Shown: one piece after another, positions 35,982 through 44,777 of the stretch
Layout: every line of letters begins with the position of its first letter
How positions within the stretch are numbered: the first letter of the stretch is position 1
Made by a program: the position numbers and the translations under genes
NCBI GenBank assembly: GCA_020636435.1
Contig: JACJXX010000002.1
Span: forward strand, 124,001 to 188,000
Origin: Lewinellaceae bacterium
Lineage (GTDB): Bacteria; Bacteroidota; Bacteroidia; Chitinophagales; Saprospiraceae
Direction: 5' to 3'
DNA: 64,000 nucleotides
The notes under the pieces: generated by a model
What the model saw: the letters and a program-made list of their open reading frames with translations, nothing else
Told to the model about the DNA's origin: nothing
Databases searched by the model: none

Positions 35982-36887
35982 CTATTGCGTCAGTTTTTGG
36001 AAAACCTCATCGATCTCATACACTTCCTTGTGCAATTCCAGCAACTTGATCTGGTGTTCCACCGCGAAGTCGAAGATGGCCGGCCGCAGGTCGGCTTCGG
36101 GCCCGGAAATGAGCTGGAAGCGGTTTTTTCCAAGTTCGCGCAGTTCTTTGAGCTGGGGCACGGCCGAGAGCGCTTTTTTGGGAGGCGCCTTTTGAAACTC
36201 AACGGTCACCACGGCTTCGGCGGCGATGCGGCGTTGCAGGTCTTCGATGGAATCATTGGCAACGATCTTTCCCCGGTTGATGATCAGCACCCGGTCGCAT
36301 ATCGCCTTAACTTCCTGCATGATATGAGTGGAAAAAATGACGGTTTTCTCCTGCCCCAGCTGTTTGATCAGCCTGCGGATATCGGCCAATTGATTGGGGT
36401 CCAACCCGGAAGTCGGCTCGTCGAGGATGAGCACCTCCGGGTCGTGCAACATGGCCTGCGCCAGGCCCACTCGTTGCCGGTACCCTTTGGACAGGGCGCC
36501 GATCAGCTTGTGCTGCTCGAGCGCCAGGCCGGTCATATCGATCAGCTCCTCCACCCGGCGGCGGCTGTTCTTCAACTGATGCAGCCGGGCGATGAACCCC
36601 AGGTACTCCCGCACGTACATGTCCTTGTAGAGCGGGTTGTGCTCGGGCAGGTAGCCGATGCAGCGGCGAACCTCCATGGGCTGCTTCGACACGTCGAGGC
36701 CACAAACGGCAACCGTGCCCTCATCCGGGGGGATAAAGGAGGTGATCATTTTCATGGTGGTGGTCTTGCCCGCCCCGTTGGGGCCGAGGAACCCCAGCAC
36801 CTCTCCGGCCTTAGCCTGGAAGGAGACGCGGTCGACCGCTCTCTGCGCTCCGTATATTTTGGTTAGGTCCTGTACCGTTACCGACAT
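35982..36887 (-). CDS. gldA: Gliding-motility ABC transporter ATPase GldA
   Basis: 301 residues, ATG at 36885-36887. Walker A GPNGAGKTT, signature LSKGYRQRVGLAQA, Walker B VLILDEPTSGLDP and switch His in VIFSTHIMQE are all present, followed by the ~75-residue C-terminal extension typical of GldA. It powers the GldFG transporter. The gene leads the minus-strand cluster gldA-unknown-gldF-gldG-DUF4340. Confidence 0.95.
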   Translation of the reverse strand: MSVTVQDLTKIYGAQRAVDRVSFQAKAGEVLGFLGPNGAGKTTTMKMITSFIPPDEGTVAVCGLDVSKQPMEVRRCIGYLPEHNPLYKDMYVREYLGFIARLHQLKNSRRRVEELIDMTGLALEQHKLIGALSKGYRQRVGLAQAMLHDPEVLILDEPTSGLDPNQLADIRRLIKQLGQEKTVIFSTHIMQEVKAICDRVLIINRGKIVANDSIEDLQRRIAAEAVVTVEFQKAPPKKALSAVPQLKELRELGKNRFQLISGPEADLRPAIFDFAVEHQIKLLELHKEVYEIDEVFQKLTQ

Positions 36888-37219
36888 GCTATTCCCACTT
36901 TTTTAAGGCCCCGCAAAACTACTAAATTTAGAGGAACTGTCCGGCAATGAGGCAGACAGAGTAAGGGGCGGGCGCTGTTTATTGAATCCAGGCGGCACTT
37001 TACTAACGCCAGGGGGCCGTTCACGGCTTGAAAAACACTTCTTAAAGTTTTGTTAAGTATTTTCGCAACAGCTTAATACAGCAGCCGCACAATAAATAAA
37101 TTGCAAATCGCTTTATACAAATGCTTTCGCTGCAAACAGGCAATTTTCTTCTCCGGCAAATTTAGCCTCTGCGTTGAAAACCTGTATTTTTTTGACGATC
37201 TGAAAAAACAAAGTTCCGT
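36888..37219. promoter_or_regulatory. Divergent promoter region between gldA and the GldN-like gene
   Basis: 332 bases with no gene, AT-rich toward 37190-37210 (CCTGTATTTTTTTGACG). It must carry promoters for both directions. No exact TAnnTTTG element was found. Confidence 0.4.
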
Positions 37220-38224
37220 ATGAGCATCCAATCCACTATTTTGTTGTTCCTCTTGCCGTTGACGATCTACGCCCAGGCGGAAAAACGGATAAACCATAAA
37301 GACATCATCTGGGCGGCAAAGGTTGAAGCGGTTGTCGGTTTTGACATCTCCGGCGAAGCTTCTCCCCAACAACTGCTGGAAGCAGTGCCGGTAAAAGCGA
37401 TCCAGGACAACCCCGAAGCTCCAAGCCTCCATCCTTTCACTGAAAAGCTCAGCCAAATGATCGAGCGGGGCGCTTTTCCCGCTTACGCCGACAAAGGCCT
37501 GCAGCGGCCGCTAACGGCGGCAGAAGCCCGTTCGCGCCTGGTTGTCGCCGACACTATTATTGCTTTTGACCCGGAAACCTACGAAGAAAAAATACACATC
37601 GTTTCGAACGACTTGCTGGCAGGAACGCCGTTCTTCCTTACCCGGCAACTCTGGATGTACAACGGCAGGACGAATGAAGTGGAAACCGAAGCCCTGGCCA
37701 TCGCCCCGGTGGTGGAAAACAAGGAAAAGCCGGGCCAGTACAAACCGCTGCTGTGGTATAAATTGCCAAAGCCCCGGAAGAGCCTCTTCAAGCTGAATTC
37801 TTCGGCAGTGCAGTTCGCAACCTATTTGCGGTACGATGTTTCCGAAGATCAAATGGAAGTGCTGAAAGGAGAAGGGCAACACCTCAAGGAAATCCTCATC
37901 GAGCGGCTGCAGGCGGGCGCCCTGGTAGGGTACGACCAAATGCGGGAACCCATCTCCCCTTCCGCAACCGAAGATTTATTTATCCAGAAGGATACCATCA
38001 TCACCTTCGACCCGGAGACTTATGAGGAAAATGTACAGGTGGTCAGCCTGGAATTTGGCCCGCTGGACATAAAGGACTTCCGCGTCCAGCAAAACTGGTT
38101 TTTCGCGCCGTCCCGCAACGGCCTGCAGTGCAGCACCCTTGCCGTCGGGCCCGCCATTCCGGTCATCGATGAGTACGGCGCTCAACTGGCGCTGCGGCCT
38201 TTGTTTTTCTGGCGAAAGGAGTAG
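37220..38224 (+). CDS. Secreted protein with two GldN-like modules
   Basis: 334 residues, ATG at 37220, signal peptide (TILLFLLPLTIYAQA). After it INHKDIIWAAKVEAVVGFDI recalls the start of GldN/PorN. Two tandem modules follow: DTIIAFDPETYEEKIHIVSNDL...W-YNGR..VETEALAIAP and DTIITFDPETYEENVQVVSLEF...NWFFAPSRNGLQCSTLAVGP, each with the D..T/W/R/IAP order of the GldN core. GldN is a periplasmic ring component of the type IX secretion/gliding machine. It diverges from gldA, so the context fits. Homology is inferred from pattern only. Confidence 0.6.
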   Translation: MSIQSTILLFLLPLTIYAQAEKRINHKDIIWAAKVEAVVGFDISGEASPQQLLEAVPVKAIQDNPEAPSLHPFTEKLSQMIERGAFPAYADKGLQRPLTAAEARSRLVVADTIIAFDPETYEEKIHIVSNDLLAGTPFFLTRQLWMYNGRTNEVETEALAIAPVVENKEKPGQYKPLLWYKLPKPRKSLFKLNSSAVQFATYLRYDVSEDQMEVLKGEGQHLKEILIERLQAGALVGYDQMREPISPSATEDLFIQKDTIITFDPETYEENVQVVSLEFGPLDIKDFRVQQNWFFAPSRNGLQCSTLAVGPAIPVIDEYGAQLALRPLFFWRKE

Positions 38225-38245
38225 GGGGGGGATGGTTAGATGGAT

Positions 38246-38277
38246 GGATGGTTGGATGGTTGGATGGTTGGATGGCT
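38246..38277. repeat. Octamer tandem repeat GGATGGTT x4
   Basis: Three exact copies and one GGATGGCT between the GldN-like gene and the converging small gene. Related motifs (reverse ATCCAACC) occur at 32240-32270 and 46280-46390. Confidence 0.65.
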
Positions 38278-38368
38278 CCAATGAAACACTCCATTCAACC
38301 ACTGCCCCCGCCCCAGCCGCAGCCATTTTAAACCATTAAACCATTAAACCATCCAACCAACCACTACC

Positions 38369-38704
38369 CTACACCTTAACCATATCCCCGACAAAATCCG
38401 CCACCGGAATGATCCTGCCCCGGGCATTGGTAATATCGAAGTAATTCGCCCAGCCCTCCTCATGCACGGCCTTTTCCAGCATGTGCACATGGCCCCGGTT
38501 GGGCATTTTCCAAACGGCCAGGTAGCGGTATTCCGAATCCAGGGGCGCCGTTTCATCACAGACGGCGAAGCCCACCAATTCCACATTCAGGCCTTGCATG
38601 CGGCGGACGCCAGGGGCGAGCATCGCCAGAAATTCTTCCCTTTGTTCGCAGGGCAGGTTGCCCCATTCGGGGCGCGGCTTCCACAATTCGACGGGGAGGA
38701 ACAT
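38369..38704 (-). CDS. DUF6616-like small protein
   Basis: 111 residues, ATG at 38702-38704. Begins FLPVELWKPRPEWGNLPCEQREEFLAML and ends FDITNARGRIIPVADFVGDM, a pattern I associate with DUF6616. It looks like a ferredoxin-like/dimeric alpha-beta barrel protein with AVWKMPNRGHVHMLEKAV in the middle. No signal peptide or cofactor motif. Family name from memory; function unknown. Confidence 0.65.
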   Translation of the reverse strand: MFLPVELWKPRPEWGNLPCEQREEFLAMLAPGVRRMQGLNVELVGFAVCDETAPLDSEYRYLAVWKMPNRGHVHMLEKAVHEEGWANYFDITNARGRIIPVADFVGDMVKV

Positions 38705-38819
38705 AATTACCTTGTTTCGGTTAACAATTGATCTGTTTTCCCATTTAAATTACAGGATGAAAAAGTGCCGGTTAATGACCGATCGCACCGCTGCCGGTGA
38801 CTTTTCGCACCTCAACCGC

Positions 38820-38850
38820 TTTGGCCTTGGGTATAAATGCTTAAATTTAG
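38820..38850 (+). promoter_or_regulatory. Possible Bacteroidota-type promoter of the AraC regulator gene
   Basis: TTTG at 38820-38823 and TAAATTTAG at 38842-38850 sit 18 bases apart, near the -33 TTTG and -7 TAnnTTTG elements of Bacteroidota; the -7 box ends TTTA instead of TTTG. The start codon follows 20 bases later. Confidence 0.35.
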
Positions 38851-38870
38851 CCGGAATCACTAAAGGAACT

Positions 38871-40721
38871 ATGCGTAAAAGCCTTGCGGTTTTGGGATGT
38901 TGCCTGCTGGCGTTCGCCCTGAGCGCCCAGGTGACCTTTATTGTGGAAGAGCTTCCTCCGAATACGCCTGGGCAAGACTCTCTGTTCCTGAGCGGTTCCC
39001 TCAACAACTGGGTTCCGGACAACCCGGAATTCCTGTTTCAACAAAACCGTTCCGGGCCGCCTTTTCTCACCATCAGGCCCGGGCAGGCACCCTTCGAGTA
39101 CAAAATCACCCGCGGAAGCTGGGAGCGGGTGGAAACCAACGCTTACGGCCAGTTTGTCAAAAACCGCCGTTACGATGCCGGCGGCAGCGATACCGTGCGC
39201 CTGAAGATTCTGAGTTGGGACGACTTGCCGGTCAACCCCCGCTTCGGCTGGGCCACCATCACGGTCGAACAGGCACCGGGCAATACGCCCTCCGACGCTT
39301 CCCTGTACGCAGTGGGCAGTTTCAACGACTGGCACCCGGGCGACCCCAATTACCAGTTAGAAAGGCAGGAAACCGGCACTTTCCAGGTGCAGATTCCCCT
39401 GATGGATGACACCACTTATTATAAGTTTACCCGAGGCAGTTGGGAAAGCATCGAAGGGCGGCGCAACGGGCAGGCCCGCGTCAACCGCCAGTTCATCCTC
39501 AGCGAGCAAAGCTCCCGGGATGTAACGGCCACCATCGAATCCTGGGAGGATTTGGCCGGCAACCCGATCAACCTCTATACCTTCCTGCTGCTGCTCGCAG
39601 CCATACAGGGCCTGTTGCTGATACTGGCCATCAATACCCTGCAGGACAACAACCGGGCGGCCAACCGGGTATTGTCGGTCCTCTTGCTCCTGCTTTCCGT
39701 GGCCCTCGCAGGCCGCGTATCTACCTACGACCGGGACATTTTCAACTGGATGCCGCGCCTGCTCTTGCTTCCCGACATCATCTATTTTCTCTATGCTCCC
39801 ATCTTTTTGCTGTACATCAACCGCCTGCTGCGGGCTCCTGCCCGGACCAGTTTCGGCATCAGCTGGTGGCATTTTGTGCCGTTCCTGCTGCAAGCCGCCG
39901 TGTACCTTCCCCTGATCCTGATGGACAAACAGGAATTCATATCCAAGGTGGTCAACCAGGATTTCAAGCCCTTCTTTGCCTGGTCGGGCGGGCTGGCCCT
40001 CGTATTTAATGCCGTTTACTGGTTCCTGTGCCGGCGCACCATCCGGCAGTACGAACGGGAGTCCGGCGACACCCTCGCCTTCGAGCCCAACCTGGAATTT
40101 CTCCGGGTCGTAGTGTGGCTAAAGTTTGCCTGCCTTGTCATCTGGGCGGCCACTTACCTCATCGGCGGGCTGGGCCTGGCCCTGGAAAAAGACCTGGCCT
40201 TCATCACCGAAAAAACCACCGACGCTCTTTGGGTGGCTTTTTCCCTTACGGCATTTTTCCTGGGGTACTACACCATGCGGCAGCCCGAAATCTTCAAGCT
40301 CCCCGACCCCGATATGCCTCCTTCCGAAGAAGGGCAGGAAGACCAGGAACGGGCTGCTTCCATGAGCGAGGAAGAAATGAAGGAGATCAAAAAACGGCTG
40401 GAACGGGCGATGGAAGAAAAACAGCCCTACCGCAACCCCGGGCTCAACCTCAACGCCCTGGCGGAAATGGCCGGCACCAGCCCCCATTCGCTTTCCAGGG
40501 TCATCAATGATGGATATGGCATGAATTTCAACGACTTCGTCAACTCCTACCGCATCGAAGAGTTCAAGCGCCTCGCTCAACAGGAAGAATACCAGAACCA
40601 CACCCTGCTCGCCATCGCTTTTATCGTCGGCTTCAACTCCAAGTCGGCTTTCAACCGGTCCTTTAAAAAACTGGAGGACTGCACGCCGCGGGAGTACCTC
40701 AAAGGTGTAGTGAGCGAATAA
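38871..40721 (+). CDS. Membrane AraC-family regulator with two starch-binding-like modules
   Basis: 616 residues from ATG 38871 (a longer frame to 38598 lacks a signal peptide). Signal peptide 1-20 (LLAFALSAQ). Two tandem beta modules follow (about 21-115 and 125-220), each with the glycogen/starch-binding motif GS(L/F)N(N/D)W and F/YK(I/F)TRGSWE. Next, about seven membrane helices (from IYTFLLLLAAIQGLLLILAI to FSLTAFFLGYYTM). The C-terminal ~100 residues are an AraC helix-turn-helix (LNALAEMAGTSPHSLSRVINDGYGMNFNDFVN, then AFIVGFNSKSAFNRSFKK). The GH13 amylase gene lies directly downstream, so the likely role is starch sensing and amylase control. Confidence 0.88.
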   Translation: MRKSLAVLGCCLLAFALSAQVTFIVEELPPNTPGQDSLFLSGSLNNWVPDNPEFLFQQNRSGPPFLTIRPGQAPFEYKITRGSWERVETNAYGQFVKNRRYDAGGSDTVRLKILSWDDLPVNPRFGWATITVEQAPGNTPSDASLYAVGSFNDWHPGDPNYQLERQETGTFQVQIPLMDDTTYYKFTRGSWESIEGRRNGQARVNRQFILSEQSSRDVTATIESWEDLAGNPINLYTFLLLLAAIQGLLLILAINTLQDNNRAANRVLSVLLLLLSVALAGRVSTYDRDIFNWMPRLLLLPDIIYFLYAPIFLLYINRLLRAPARTSFGISWWHFVPFLLQAAVYLPLILMDKQEFISKVVNQDFKPFFAWSGGLALVFNAVYWFLCRRTIRQYERESGDTLAFEPNLEFLRVVVWLKFACLVIWAATYLIGGLGLALEKDLAFITEKTTDALWVAFSLTAFFLGYYTMRQPEIFKLPDPDMPPSEEGQEDQERAASMSEEEMKEIKKRLERAMEEKQPYRNPGLNLNALAEMAGTSPHSLSRVINDGYGMNFNDFVNSYRIEEFKRLAQQEEYQNHTLLAIAFIVGFNSKSAFNRSFKKLEDCTPREYLKGVVSE

Positions 40722-40805
40722 AGGGATTAACAGGGACTTATCTGGGCTACCGGACATTTTGTGTAACGGTATAAATGACTGAGAGCCCCCTTCTTTTACA
40801 CATTT

Positions 40806-40853
40806 ACCCGCATACCCGCTTACCCGCATACCCGCATACCCGCATACCCGCTT
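40806..40853. repeat. Octamer tandem repeat ACCCGCAT/ACCCGCTT x6
   Basis: Six adjacent 8-base units (four ACCCGCAT, two ACCCGCTT) plus decayed copies to about 40870, between the AraC-type regulator and the amylase. The rest of 40722-41020 is AT-rich toward the amylase start and holds its promoter. Confidence 0.75.
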
Positions 40854-41020
40854 ACCCACTAGCTACCCGAAAACGTACCCTTTCATCATTCGCCACCAGA
40901 AAAAATGGTAAATCTTGTATCAAATTATAATCTGCGGCGATTAATTGGAGTATTCAAAATAATATTGCAGCATGAATAAGCAACTTTCCGAATCCATCAA
41001 AACAAAAGATTAGCGAAACG

Positions 41021-42448
41021 ATGAAAAACCTTACGCCCTATCTGCTTCTATTGGTTCTCTTCCTTTTTTCCTGCAAGAAAGACAACCTGCAAAATGCCCT
41101 CGCCGAAGAGAGCAAACTGGATATCGTTCACGTCACCCACCACGACGGCTCGCCCTTCAGCACCGAAGCCGGCGGGCAGGAAATCTCCACCCGCACCTTT
41201 TCCAGCGGCCCCGGCGGAGGGGTGATGATGCAGGCTTTCTACTGGGATCCTCCGGCCGGCGGCGTTTGGTGGGACACCATCGCCAGCAAGCTCGAAGACT
41301 GGTCCAGCGCAGGCATTGAGTCCGTATGGTTGCCGCCCGCCTCCAAAGCGCAGAGCGGCGCCTCTTCCATGGGATACGACCCCACCGATTACTTCGACCT
41401 GGGCGACTACAACCAGAACGGAACCGTTGAAACCCGTTTTGGGTCGAAAACTGAGCTGACCGATTTGATCAGCGAAGCCCACGCCCAGAATATGAAAGTA
41501 TACGCCGATATCGTGCTCAACCACAACAGCGGCGGCCAGCTCGAATACAACCAATACACCAATGATTCTACCTGGACGGACTTCACCCAGGTAGCTTCCG
41601 GCAAGTTTACCCGGTCTCAACACGACTTTCACGCCAACTGGGTGCACGGCAACGACGAAGGCTACTTCGGCGGTTTTCCCGACCTCTGCCACGACGTGCC
41701 CTACGTTCAGGACTGGCTGTGGAAAAGGGCCGACGGCGTAGGCAAATACTATAAGAACACCATCGGCTTTGACGGCTGGCGCTTTGATTACGTAAAGGGC
41801 TTTGCTCCCTGGGTCGTTAGGGAGTGGAACAGCAACGTCGGCGGTTTCTCCGTCGGCGAGCTTTGGGACGGCAACGTCGATTACCTGAACTGGTGGGCCA
41901 ACGAGGCCAACAGCAGCGTGTTCGACTTTGCCTGCTACTACAAAATGAACGACGCCTTCGACGGCAACAACCTGTCGGTGCTCTACGACGACATGATGTG
42001 GAAGCGCAACCCCTTTAAAGCCGTCACCTTCGTAGCCAACCACGACACCGACGAAATCTGGAACAAGATGCTGGCCTACGCCTACATCCTTACCCACGAA
42101 GGCTACCCCACCATCTTCTACCGCGACTACGAAGAATGGCTGGACAAGGAAAGGCTGAACAACCTGATCTGGATTCACAACAACAAGGCAACGGGCACGA
42201 CTTCCATACTCTACGCCGACAACGACGAATACGTAGCGCGCAGAAACGGCTACAACGGCCCCGGCCTGATCGTCTACCTGAACAATTCCGACAACTGGCA
42301 GCAAAGATGGGTGCCCACCAACTGGAACAATACCCAGATCAAGGATTTCACCGGGCACAGCAACTGGTACCCCACCACCCAGGGCGGAGGTTGGGTGCAA
42401 ATACAATGCCCGCCGAAGAGTTATACGGTTTGGTCGCCGAATATTTAG
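41021..42448 (+). CDS. GH13 alpha-amylase lipoprotein
   Basis: 475 residues, ATG at 41021. Lipoprotein signal (YLLLLVLFLFSCKKD). The GH13 barrel shows region I DIVLNHN, region II GWRFDYVKG (nucleophile Asp), region III VGELWDG (acid/base Glu) and region IV VANHDTDE (transition-state Asp). A C-terminal beta domain ends CPPKSYTVWSPN. It hydrolyses internal alpha-1,4 bonds of starch or glycogen at the cell surface or in the periplasm. The upstream membrane AraC regulator with starch-binding-like modules is the likely control. Confidence 0.95.
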   Translation: MKNLTPYLLLLVLFLFSCKKDNLQNALAEESKLDIVHVTHHDGSPFSTEAGGQEISTRTFSSGPGGGVMMQAFYWDPPAGGVWWDTIASKLEDWSSAGIESVWLPPASKAQSGASSMGYDPTDYFDLGDYNQNGTVETRFGSKTELTDLISEAHAQNMKVYADIVLNHNSGGQLEYNQYTNDSTWTDFTQVASGKFTRSQHDFHANWVHGNDEGYFGGFPDLCHDVPYVQDWLWKRADGVGKYYKNTIGFDGWRFDYVKGFAPWVVREWNSNVGGFSVGELWDGNVDYLNWWANEANSSVFDFACYYKMNDAFDGNNLSVLYDDMMWKRNPFKAVTFVANHDTDEIWNKMLAYAYILTHEGYPTIFYRDYEEWLDKERLNNLIWIHNNKATGTTSILYADNDEYVARRNGYNGPGLIVYLNNSDNWQQRWVPTNWNNTQIKDFTGHSNWYPTTQGGGWVQIQCPPKSYTVWSPNI

Positions 42449-42460
42449 GGGCCGTTTTTT

Positions 42461-42518
42461 GTTGCCAGTTGATGGTTGATCGTTCTTTTCCCAAAACAAA
42501 CAACCATCAACTGACAAC
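42461..42518 (+). terminator. Hairpin after the amylase gene
   Basis: GTTGCCAGTTGATGGTTG (42461-42478) pairs with 42501-42518 at 17 of 18 positions; it starts 12 bases after the amylase stop. No clean T-run follows, so it may be a repeat rather than a true terminator. Confidence 0.5.
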
Positions 42519-42682
42519 CTTCCGACAAACTACCCCGGAAAGAAGCCCCAAATAAAGACCAGATTATAATATGCAACGACTGAAACCCCAATTTAGCCTA
42601 TACTTGCTATCGAAATGCAGCCGCGGTTAATCAAGGCGCATTTCTCCTAACTTTGGAAAATACAGTTTGAGTAATAGGTAAG

Positions 42683-42718
42683 TGCCGGAGTTGTTAAAAA
42701 AGCTCCGGCATTTTTTTT
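42683..42718 (+). terminator. Rho-independent terminator
   Basis: TGCCGGAG (42683-42690), a 12-base loop, CTCCGGCA (42703-42710), then eight T. It points along the plus strand, 235 bases past the amylase stop, so it may end an unannotated small RNA or a long amylase 3' tail. Confidence 0.75.
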
Positions 42719-42726
42719 GCCCCGAA

Positions 42727-42842
42727 GTGACGCCTCCCCCTTGAGCCCCGCCCGAGACAAGAGGTGCCGCTTCCCTTCCGATTGAATATCACAACCGCAG
42801 GCGACACCTCTTTCCAGCAACGGCCCTTATGGGAGGCGTCAC
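42727..42842. mobile_element. Short MITE-like inverted-repeat element
   Basis: GTGACGCCTCCC (42727-42738) and its exact reverse complement (42831-42842), with inner paired segments (GAGGTG near 42764, CACCTC near 42805). 116 bp, non-coding, at the 3' end of the thiolase gene. Confidence 0.55.
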
Positions 42843-42865
42843 CCCCAGCCCAGCTCTTACAGAGC

Positions 42866-44080
42866 CTAAGTTCGCTCGATGATCGTTGCATAGCCCTGCC
42901 CCACTCCGATGCACATCGTCACCAGGGCGTAGCGCTTGTTTTGTTTATTCAGCTCCAGGGCGGCAGTGTGCAGAATCCGCGTGCCGGTCATGCCCAGCGG
43001 GTGGCCGAGGGCGATGGCGCCGCCGTTGGGGTTGAGGCGGGGGTCGTCGTCGGCCAGCCCCCACTGGCGGGTGCAGGCCAGCACCTGGGCGGCGAAGGCC
43101 TCGTTGACCTCTATGATGTCCATGTCGGCCATGGCCAGGCCAGCCTTTTCCAGGGCTTTATTCGAAGCCTGCACCGGGCCGATGCCCATGATTCGGGGTT
43201 CTACGCCGACAACGGCGGAAGTGAGGATCCTGGCCAGTGGCTTTAATTTATGCTTTTCTACAGCAACTTCCGAAGCGATGAGCATGGCCGCTGCGCCGTC
43301 GTTGAGGCCGGAGGCATTGCCGGCGGTTACGGTTCCTCCCTCATTCTCAGGTTTAAAAGCCGGGCGCAGCCGGGCCAGCCCATCCAGGCTGGTATCGGGG
43401 CGGATAAATTCATCCTTATCGAAAATAAAGGGTTCGGCTTTTCGGCGGGGTATCTCCACGGGCACGATCTCCTTGGCCAGGCGCCCGGAACGCTGCGCTT
43501 CAGCAGCTTTCATCTGCGACCAGTAGGCGAATTTATCCTGATCCTCCCGATTGATATTGAACTGTTCGGCCAGGTTTTCGGCGGTCTGCCCCATCCCATC
43601 GGTTCCGTACATGGCTATCATCTTTTTATTGACGAAGCGCCAGCCAAAGCTGGAGTCGTGCATCTCCGCATCGCGCCCGAAGGCTTTTGAAGTTTTTGAG
43701 ATGACCCAGGGCCCGCGGGTCATGTGCTCCACGCCGCCGGCGATAAACAAGTCGCCGTCTCCCGTTTTGATGGCGCGGTGAGCATGGATGGCCGCCGACA
43801 TGCCCGAGGCGCAGAGGCGGTTGACCGTCTCGCCCGACACGGAAAACGGAAGGCCCGCCAGCAAGAGGGCCATGCGGGCGACGTTGCGGTTGTCTTCTCC
43901 TGCCTGGTTGGCGCAGCCCATGATGACATCTTCGTAAGCATCGGTCGGGATTTGACCGTGGCGGGCGACAAGGGCTTTGAGGACGTGGGCGGCCAGGTCG
44001 TCGGTACGCACCGGGGAAAGGGCGCCTGTGAATTTTCCAATGGGAGTCCGGATGGCGTCGATGATGTAGGTTTCTTTCAT
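42866..44080 (-). CDS. Acetyl-CoA C-acyltransferase (3-oxoadipyl-CoA/3-ketoacyl-CoA thiolase)
   Basis: 404 residues from ATG 44078-44080. The nucleophile Cys is in RLCASGMSAA, the active-site His in NPNGGAIALGHPLG, and the second Cys in LVTMCIGVGQG; NEAFAAQ is intact. These are the complete type I/II thiolase motifs. It cleaves 3-ketoacyl-CoA with CoA. The sequence around MTRGPWVISK and the spacing resemble PcaF/PaaJ 3-oxoadipyl-CoA thiolases, but no neighbouring catabolic genes confirm that. Single gene. Confidence 0.93.
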   Translation of the reverse strand: MKETYIIDAIRTPIGKFTGALSPVRTDDLAAHVLKALVARHGQIPTDAYEDVIMGCANQAGEDNRNVARMALLLAGLPFSVSGETVNRLCASGMSAAIHAHRAIKTGDGDLFIAGGVEHMTRGPWVISKTSKAFGRDAEMHDSSFGWRFVNKKMIAMYGTDGMGQTAENLAEQFNINREDQDKFAYWSQMKAAEAQRSGRLAKEIVPVEIPRRKAEPFIFDKDEFIRPDTSLDGLARLRPAFKPENEGGTVTAGNASGLNDGAAAMLIASEVAVEKHKLKPLARILTSAVVGVEPRIMGIGPVQASNKALEKAGLAMADMDIIEVNEAFAAQVLACTRQWGLADDDPRLNPNGGAIALGHPLGMTGTRILHTAALELNKQNKRYALVTMCIGVGQGYATIIERT

Positions 44081-44292
44081 GTCCAATTATTGGTTAGGAT
44101 TGGCGAAGATAGTTTTTTGTGTTCAAACAAGAAGGGGCTGAGGTAGGTTTAAGGAAGCCGGGCCAAGGAAAAACGACAGGCTTTTGGCCCTTCGGATTCA
44201 ACGAGTAGGCTGTTGGGCTGTTCTTATTGAGATGAATCATCATTCAGGTTTGAAAATTTACAAAGTGGCAAACCGTTAAAAAAATAAAACCT

Positions 44293-44775
44293 ATGCAAAC
44301 ACGCATGCTCACTTTATCCCTCGCCCTGATGCTCCTGGCAGCAGCCTGCAGCAACGGCGGGCAATCCTCTCAGGCCGAAGAGGAAAAGTTCACAACCGAA
44401 CAACAAACTGCCCAGCAAGCGGCCTTCCAGAAAATGATGGCTGTACACGACGTGGCCATGGAAAAGATAATCGAGATGAACCGCCTCGCCCGCAGCCTCA
44501 AGCCATACCTGGATTCTCTGGACGACAAACGCCAACTGGAAGAGGTCAACCTGGCCATCACCCGCCTGGAAACCGCCGACGAGGCGATGATGCAGTGGAT
44601 GGCCAACAGCCCCAAGTTGGGTAAATTGCGCGACACCCTGCAACACGAGCAGATTATTGCCCTGCTGGAAAATGAAGAAAAGAACATCGATAAAATTGGC
44701 GAGGAAATGACGAGCAGCCTGGAAAACGGCAAAGCCGTGCTCGCCAATATTCAGGAACCACAAAAAGAAAATTAG
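44293..44775 (+). CDS. Helical lipoprotein upstream of the SCO gene
   Basis: 160 residues, ATG at 44293. Lipoprotein signal (LSLALMLLAAACSNGG), then a charged helical rod (QQAAFQKMMAVHDVAMEKIIEMNRLAR, LENEEKNIDKIGEEM). Similar small lipoproteins of unknown function are found next to SCO genes in Bacteroidota. The stop is 2 bases before the SCO start, so the pair is co-translated. A periplasmic helper in copper handling is a guess from context. Confidence 0.8.
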   Translation: MQTRMLTLSLALMLLAAACSNGGQSSQAEEEKFTTEQQTAQQAAFQKMMAVHDVAMEKIIEMNRLARSLKPYLDSLDDKRQLEEVNLAITRLETADEAMMQWMANSPKLGKLRDTLQHEQIIALLENEEKNIDKIGEEMTSSLENGKAVLANIQEPQKEN

Positions 44776-44777
44776 CC

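Noticed and set aside
40806..40853. Tandem octamers as a CRISPR array
   Set aside because: Units are contiguous with no spacers and are only 8 bases long; no cas genes in the window.
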